Shown: piece by piece, positions 60,754-64,000 of the stretch
Layout: each line of letters begins with the position of its first letter
Position numbering within the stretch: the stretch's first letter is position 1
Source: Halorubrum salsamenti
GTDB taxonomy: Archaea; Halobacteriota; Halobacteria; Halobacteriales; Haloferacaceae
DNA length: 64,000 nucleotides
NCBI RefSeq assembly: GCF_007671685.1
Contig: NZ_VCNL01000003.1
Span: 124,001-188,000, forward strand
Direction: 5' to 3'
Translations under genes and position numbers: made by a program
The notes under the pieces: model-generated
Told to the model about the DNA's origin: nothing
Database searches by the model: none
The model's input: the letters and a program-made list of their open reading frames with translations, nothing else

Positions 60754-61251
60754 TACGTCCACCAGCGGGAGCGGCTGGGACTCGGGCATGCGGTGTTACA
60801 GGCGGAGCCGCACGTCGACGGGGCGTTCCTGCTCGTGAACGGCGACAACGTCTTTGCGGGTAGCGTCGAGCCCGCGGTCGAGGCTGTCGGGGAGGCGGAC
60901 GCCGCGCTTGCGGTCGAGGAGGTATCGTCCGAGGTCGCGGCGACGACCGGCGTGATTGAGACGGACGAGAGGGGGCGCGTGACGGGGATCGTCGAGAAGC
61001 CGGCGGAGCCGTCGTCGACGCTCGTCACGACCGGGTGTTACGTGTTGCCCGAGGACGTCTTTCACGCGTGTGCGCTGCTCCGGCCGTCGGCCGAGGGCGA
61101 GTACCAGCTGAGCGAGGCCGTGGGCCTGTTGGTGCGGGCAGGGTACGAGGTGGCGACGGTTCGGGTGGGTGAGCGCGTGAACGTGAACACGTCGGAGGAT
61201 ACCGAGCGGGCGAGCGAGTTGGTGCGCGGGGAGAAAGGGACGGGTTCCTGA
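60736..61251 (+). pseudogene. 5'-truncated sugar nucleotidyltransferase
   Basis: From 60736 the frame reads EPLTYVHQRERLGLGHAVLQ followed by AEPHVDGAFLLVNGDNVFAG. This is the middle of an archaeal glucose-1-phosphate uridylyl/thymidylyltransferase (AglF type). The catalytic start with GxGTRLRP and about 75 residues is missing; a palindrome takes its place. The downstream part (GVIETDERGRVTGIVEKP, EYQLSEAVGLLV, VNVNTSEDTERASEL) is intact. An internal GTG at 60793 exists, but without the nucleotide-binding loop it should be inactive. Confidence 0.85.
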
Positions 61252-61569
61252 TACTTCGCCGTGTCGAGTGTTCTCGGAGACGACAAACGACAGGTCTGCA
61301 TCGCACTCCACAGCGTCACGTGTTCGACATGGGTACCCAGATGGCTCCACCCCTCACCCCGTCTCGGAAGGAACACTCGACGCGGTGGGGTAGGGGAGCG
61401 GATGAACGCTTCGGGGGCCACGATCGACACCGATCCCACACAGAAGCGCTGGATCTGGCCGGTGAGATCGGCAAATGGCTTGTTCAGTTCGTCCAGTACG
61501 GACTGGACCAGTTGACCGGCGATTCCTCGGGCCAGAGCGATTAACGGCTTTCGAAATGTCCGTTTCGGT
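61252..61569 (+). other. Intergenic 318 bases without a recognised gene
   Basis: I see no supported gene, tRNA or strong hairpin here. Both strands have short open frames (for example the plus-strand end reading EIGKWLVQFVQYGLDQLTGD near 61455-61530), but none has a start, a promoter and a family pattern together. It lies between the broken nucleotidyltransferase and the small ORF at 61570 and looks like degraded sequence. Confidence 0.5.
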
Positions 61570-61695
61570 ATGGCCACGGAGAAAGAGACGGAAACAGCAT
61601 CTCCGCTCGATGAGGTGATAGAGGACATCCGGCGGGTGGCGGCGGACGACCGGGATTCGAACCGGAACATGTACGACGCGCTCAAAAGCGAGTGA
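61570..61695 (+). CDS. Small acidic ORF, 41 aa
   Basis: This ORF encodes MATEKETETASPLDEVIEDI and continues RRVAADDRDSNRNMYDALKSE. It is acidic and mostly helical, with codon use like the neighbourhood. Its stop is 53 bases before the ATG of the DUF7342 gene. The GATTAACGG stretch about 30 bases upstream is a weak promoter. Too short to assign; it may be a regulatory peptide or chance. Confidence 0.35.
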   Translation: MATEKETETASPLDEVIEDIRRVAADDRDSNRNMYDALKSE

Positions 61696-61747
61696 GAAAT
61701 ATCTACAATCCCTTGGATATATGTTTTTCCAGAGCATAGGAGGCCCT

Positions 61748-62269
61748 ATGCCGAACGAAACGGACGCTGCCGATTCAAACGCTCCCTCGATGACGCGAGG
61801 TGAGCGAGTTCGTGCGGCCGCGCGAACGCTCCGAACGCCCCGAACCGCATCGTGGGTGGCCGAGGAAACAGAAACCACGACGAAGACGGCCCAAAAGTAC
61901 CTCGATCAGCTCGTCGAGGATAACGTTTTACAGAAGACCGACCGCGGGAGCCAGACGCTCTACTGTGTCGATCAACTGATGGCGACCTATCGCGAAGTCG
62001 CGGCCCTCCAGCGCGAGCACGACCGAGAGGAACTTGCCGACGCCCTGGAGTCGATGCGGGCGCGGATCGCAGAGTGGGAAGCCGAGTACGACGTCGAGTC
62101 GCCAAGCGAACTCCTCGCGAGTGTCGCCGACGTCGATACCCCTGACGAGGCCGAGAGACGGCGTGCGATCGCCAGCGAGTGGGAACACCTCGCTGACCGG
62201 TTGCCGGTCGTGAAGGCAGCGCTGAAAGAGTACGATTGGGCGACCGATCGAGACGGGGTTCCGGTCTGA
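61748..62269 (+). CDS. DUF7342-type winged HTH protein
   Basis: This 173-residue protein has a winged HTH (about 17-70: GERVRAAARTLRTPRTASWV, then TTTKTAQKYLDQLVEDNVLQ). A long helical part follows (YREVAALQREHDREELADALESMRARIAEWEAEYDVESP). The pattern matches the haloarchaeal DUF7342 HTH family. The ATG is preceded by AGGAGG (61738-61743), a strong Shine-Dalgarno sequence that is unusual among haloarchaeal leaderless genes, and by TATA-like GGATATATG. The partner gene begins three bases after its stop. Confidence 0.8.
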   Translation: MPNETDAADSNAPSMTRGERVRAAARTLRTPRTASWVAEETETTTKTAQKYLDQLVEDNVLQKTDRGSQTLYCVDQLMATYREVAALQREHDREELADALESMRARIAEWEAEYDVESPSELLASVADVDTPDEAERRRAIASEWEHLADRLPVVKAALKEYDWATDRDGVPV

Positions 62270-62272
62270 ACG

Positions 62273-62716
62273 ATGGGGTTGCCAGGGACGATCGACACGT
62301 CTGTCTACGACGGGCTTCGTGACGTCTTAAATCGACATCCCAAAGTCACAACGGTTGGCTTTGAGCCGGACAGTATCTCGAAAGAATACATTCGGGCGAC
62401 TATCGCTCCGGATCGAATTGCGCCGCCAACTGGTCCGGAGTCCCCACTACTCGAAGTGGAGTGGCGGTTTCGACGAGAAACGGAATCCTATCGAATCCAC
62501 TACGCGGACCCGAACACAGGCTTCGACTGTGGGTGGCACCGCGACAAGGATCACCCGGATCTAGGTTCGGTACACTTTCAGTACGAACACCGAAACACAG
62601 GGGAATCCGATCGGACACGCACAGAATTCACGAAATCTGTTCCGACAGAAGTTCTGTGGACCGCGCTTCAGCGGTTGTTCGAAACGAAGATACCAGCATA
62701 TGCGTCGAATCGATAG
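62273..62716 (+). CDS. DUF7342 partner, TumE/DUF6516-like protein
   Basis: This 147-residue protein contains LEVEWRFRRETESYRIHYAD, then GFDCGWHRDKDHPDLGSVHFQYE. The alternating beta strands followed by a Trp-His-Arg...Asp-His...His-Phe block resemble DUF6516/TumE toxins. GC is lower (about 52%) than in neighbours. The gene is coupled to the HTH gene, the usual arrangement of a toxin-antitoxin-like module. The toxin identity and activity are inferred. The start ATG 62273 is three bases after the upstream stop. Confidence 0.6.
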   Translation: MGLPGTIDTSVYDGLRDVLNRHPKVTTVGFEPDSISKEYIRATIAPDRIAPPTGPESPLLEVEWRFRRETESYRIHYADPNTGFDCGWHRDKDHPDLGSVHFQYEHRNTGESDRTRTEFTKSVPTEVLWTALQRLFETKIPAYASNR

Positions 62717-62947
62717 GTGTTCGCTCAAAGCTCCGGATATCCGACTGTTCCACGGGGGCATAATACACGAACCCGTCCGTGGCAAATCATCACAGAGCCC
62801 GCTAAGACGGGTGAAGTTGATATCGACAATCTGTTTTGAGTACCGAAGACGCTTGATCACCTCTTCCGACGGCGTTCCTGTCGGTCCCTCTGTGTGGCCC
62901 AGCAGCTGATCGATGGAATTAGTGGACCCGTCGTTGGTGCCACTCAT
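62561..62947 (-). CDS. Possible small gene, 3' part antisense to the partner gene
   Basis: The open frame has 128 residues, starting MSGTNDGSTNSIDQLLGHTE, then TPSEEVIKRLRYSKQIVDIN. The first ~75 residues have protein-like composition and lie outside other genes. The last ~50 are antisense to the TumE-like gene and look unnatural (Cys/Arg-rich). A real gene may be truncated near 62720. It starts 20 bases downstream of the small ORF at 62968-63135 on the same strand. Low confidence. Confidence 0.3.
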   Translation of the reverse strand: MSGTNDGSTNSIDQLLGHTEGPTGTPSEEVIKRLRYSKQIVDINFTRLSGLCDDLPRTGSCIMPPWNSRISGALSEHLSIRRICWYLRFEQPLKRGPQNFCRNRFREFCACPIGFPCVSVFVLKVYRT

Positions 62948-62967
62948 TGCGACCTAACGAAAATGGC

Positions 62968-63135
62968 TTAGTCGTCGGAAAACATCCGGCGACGGTCCGT
63001 GGACTCCGACTCGGACTCTTCGGTATCGACCTGCTCTTCGGCCAGCTCGTGCCAGCCCCGGGCCACCGTTTCGATGGACTGGCCGGTCGCGTCGGCAACA
63101 TCTTCAGCAGTCACGACGTGGTCGGGGTCCACCAT
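62968..63135 (-). CDS. Small acidic ORF with HTH-like pattern, 55 aa
   Basis: This ORF encodes MVDPDHVVTAEDVADATGQS, then IETVARGWHELAEEQVDTEE and a Ser/Glu/Arg tail. The VVTAEDVADATGQSIETVARGW section has the helix-turn-helix look of small regulators or antitoxins. It is too short for normal gene calling. The GATGGTGGACC start is unambiguous. A downstream ORF at 62947 follows in the same direction. An antitoxin-like role is speculative. Confidence 0.45.
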   Translation of the reverse strand: MVDPDHVVTAEDVADATGQSIETVARGWHELAEEQVDTEESESESTDRRRMFSDD

Positions 63136-63493
63136 CTCATCTAGGTACAGTCACCGGCCCAACTAAAAGACTTCGAAAAGTCGAATTATGCGGTATGAAG
63201 GCCTTTCCAGTTGGTTTTGCGTTTTTCGGGACGAGCCCCTGACACCCCACGGCGTCGAGTGTTCGATACGGGTGACGTTCGCGTTCGAGCAGGACGCCCT
63301 GGCACGAACCCGCGATTCGTGTCGCTGTATCGACGTATTTCGGAGGCTTCCGAGTTGGATCGCGTACGGTGGGGGTGATAGGGACACACCTCGTTTCGTC
63401 TGCCCGGGAACGGTCCCGGCAGGGTTCCCCCAATTCTCACTCGCTTAGCAGCAAAGTGAGAGAGTACGTTTCGTCTGTCTTCGCGGCCGGGTG
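63136..63493 (+). other. Intergenic 358 bases without a recognised gene
   Basis: GC falls here to roughly 55%. A few short frames are open on both strands, but none has family features, and codon use is poor. AAAAGTCGAATTATGCGG near 63177 could be a promoter. I see no tRNA, IS end or strong repeat. It looks like decayed accessory sequence. Confidence 0.5.
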
Positions 63494-64000
63494 TCACCGG
63501 TCGCGTTCCGTTTCGATCTCGTCTCTAATCGCGAGGACGATCTCGGGGTCGAGATCGAGGCCGTACTCGTCGTACCGGCCGCCGCTCTCGCCGCGATTCC
63601 GGTTCGTCCGTTGGAGGAAGCCGAGCCTGTGGAGCTCCGAGAGGTGGTTCTGGATGCTTTTCAGCGTCGTACGCGAGTCCACGGCGTGTGCGTTCGCCCC
63701 GCGCTCGTACCGGGTTTTGATTGTCTTCGACCGGGCCGGCGTCGCGCCTCGTTCTTCGAGGGACGCGGGCGGTTCGATCAGCAGTTGGGCGTACTGGGTC
63801 TGGTCTCGGATCCGATTGCGTAGCTGACCGCACTGGACGAGGTCCTGGGCCTCGACGATGTGCGAATCGTCGACGCCGTCGTCGCTGCGCTTCTTCGCCA
63901 CCTCGCCGCCGACTCTGAAGAGGAAGCAAGCGGGCGAGTCGGTGGGCGGAGCGCTCGACACCCCACTGTGTCGAGTGCTTTCTTGGTCGGGGCAGCAGTC
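63494..64000 (-). CDS. Orc1/Cdc6-like C-terminal part, open at window edge
   Basis: The last ~130 codons fit the C-terminal section of an Orc1/Cdc6 origin-binding protein: a helical segment (FRVGGEVAKKRSDDG, SHIVEAQDLVQCGQLRNRIR) followed by a winged helix with the typical SKTIKTRYE, TTLKSIQNHLSELHRLGFL and GGRYDEYGLDLDPEIV. The stop is at 63494. Upstream the frame stays open to base 64000, but residues before SPACFLFR do not resemble the expected AAA+ part. Either the gene continues past the edge after a frameshift, or this is a remnant. Such accessory orc genes mark extra replicons or islands. Confidence 0.65.
   Translation of the reverse strand, partial: DCCPDQESTRHSGVSSAPPTDSPACFLFRVGGEVAKKRSDDGVDDSHIVEAQDLVQCGQLRNRIRDQTQYAQLLIEPPASLEERGATPARSKTIKTRYERGANAHAVDSRTTLKSIQNHLSELHRLGFLQRTNRNRGESGGRYDEYGLDLDPEIVLAIRDEIETERDR

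Noticed and set aside
61320-61544. 74-codon plus-strand frame ending LVQFVQYGLDQLTGDSSGQSD
   Set aside because: The C-terminal part looks protein-like, but the first half is not, and no start, promoter or family supports it. It may be a remnant.

Overview
The window is chromosomal DNA of a halophilic archaeon (class Halobacteria), most like a Halorubrum-type member of the Haloferacales. The signs are very high GC, acidic proteins, archaeal information-processing genes (srp54, gatB, ftsZ2, smc/scpA, rlmE, pantoate kinase, a SAMP-type ubiquitin-like protein), an intron-bearing tRNA-Gln, TATA-box promoters with nearly leaderless starts, and a PGF-CTERM surface protein. The genus is an inference, because no 16S gene is present.

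Layout, left to right. 1-5.7 kb: end of a DUF5305 membrane protein, tRNA-Gln(UUG) with a 78-nt intron and a nearby partial copy of its 3' end, an actin-like gene translationally coupled to a FlaD/E-domain gene, a flavin split-barrel protein and pantoate kinase. 5.7-19.2 kb: srp54, a biotin ECF transporter (bioY-bioM-bioN), a membrane Fe-S oxidoreductase of the HdrD/GlpC type, and the phosphate operon pstS-pstC-pstA-pstB-phoU followed by the stub of a low-molecular-weight phosphatase gene. 19.8-21.4 kb: an IS200/IS605-type element with a small ribbon-helix-helix ORF and a TnpB nuclease but no TnpA. 21.4-27.1 kb: VOC protein, methylmalonyl-CoA mutase B12 subunit with MeaB, hydrolase, thioesterase and the tRNA thiolase NcsA. 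27.2-34.7 kb: a cell-division and chromosome block, with cdrL and cdrS-ftsZ2 on the minus strand and DUF7518-smc-scpA on the plus strand. cdrS was missed by length cut-offs and is annotated here. 34.9-52.9 kb: housekeeping genes (mtnP, a YeiH-type exporter with a coupled small membrane protein, HD hydrolases, malate:quinone oxidoreductase, a rhodanese/metallo-beta-lactamase sulfur cluster with its regulator, purine salvage, gatB-SAMP2-GNAT, rlmE, folA, ornithine cyclodeaminase/alanine dehydrogenase). 53.1-61.3 kb: a cell-surface and glycan region (acidic PGF-CTERM protein, UppP, DUF4330, VanZ, sugar epimerase, truncated sugar nucleotidyltransferase). 61.5-64 kb: lower-GC accessory debris with a DUF7342 HTH/partner pair that looks like a toxin-antitoxin module, very small ORFs, and the 3' part of an Orc1/Cdc6 gene.

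Two repeat systems cut across the gene map. One is a structured intergenic repeat present in five copies (5.75, 7.7-8.06, 25.6, 34.7 and 47.0 kb, both orientations). Its GC-rich head folds on itself and creates false arginine-rich ORFs, and its tail runs into short units carrying a TTATAAGC motif. The other is a set of GTAAGAC/GTCTTAC motifs, including a perfect inverted repeat, placed around the cdrS-ftsZ2 promoter, which I propose as the operator of that cell-division circuit.

Most interesting points: the actin-like/FlaD-E coupled pair; a SAMP2 protein whose terminal diglycine is buried under six extra residues; the candidate cdrS-ftsZ2 operator array; the dispersed structured repeat family; the TnpA-less TnpB element with intact nuclease residues; and the DUF7342 pair. 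No CRISPR array or rRNA is seen.
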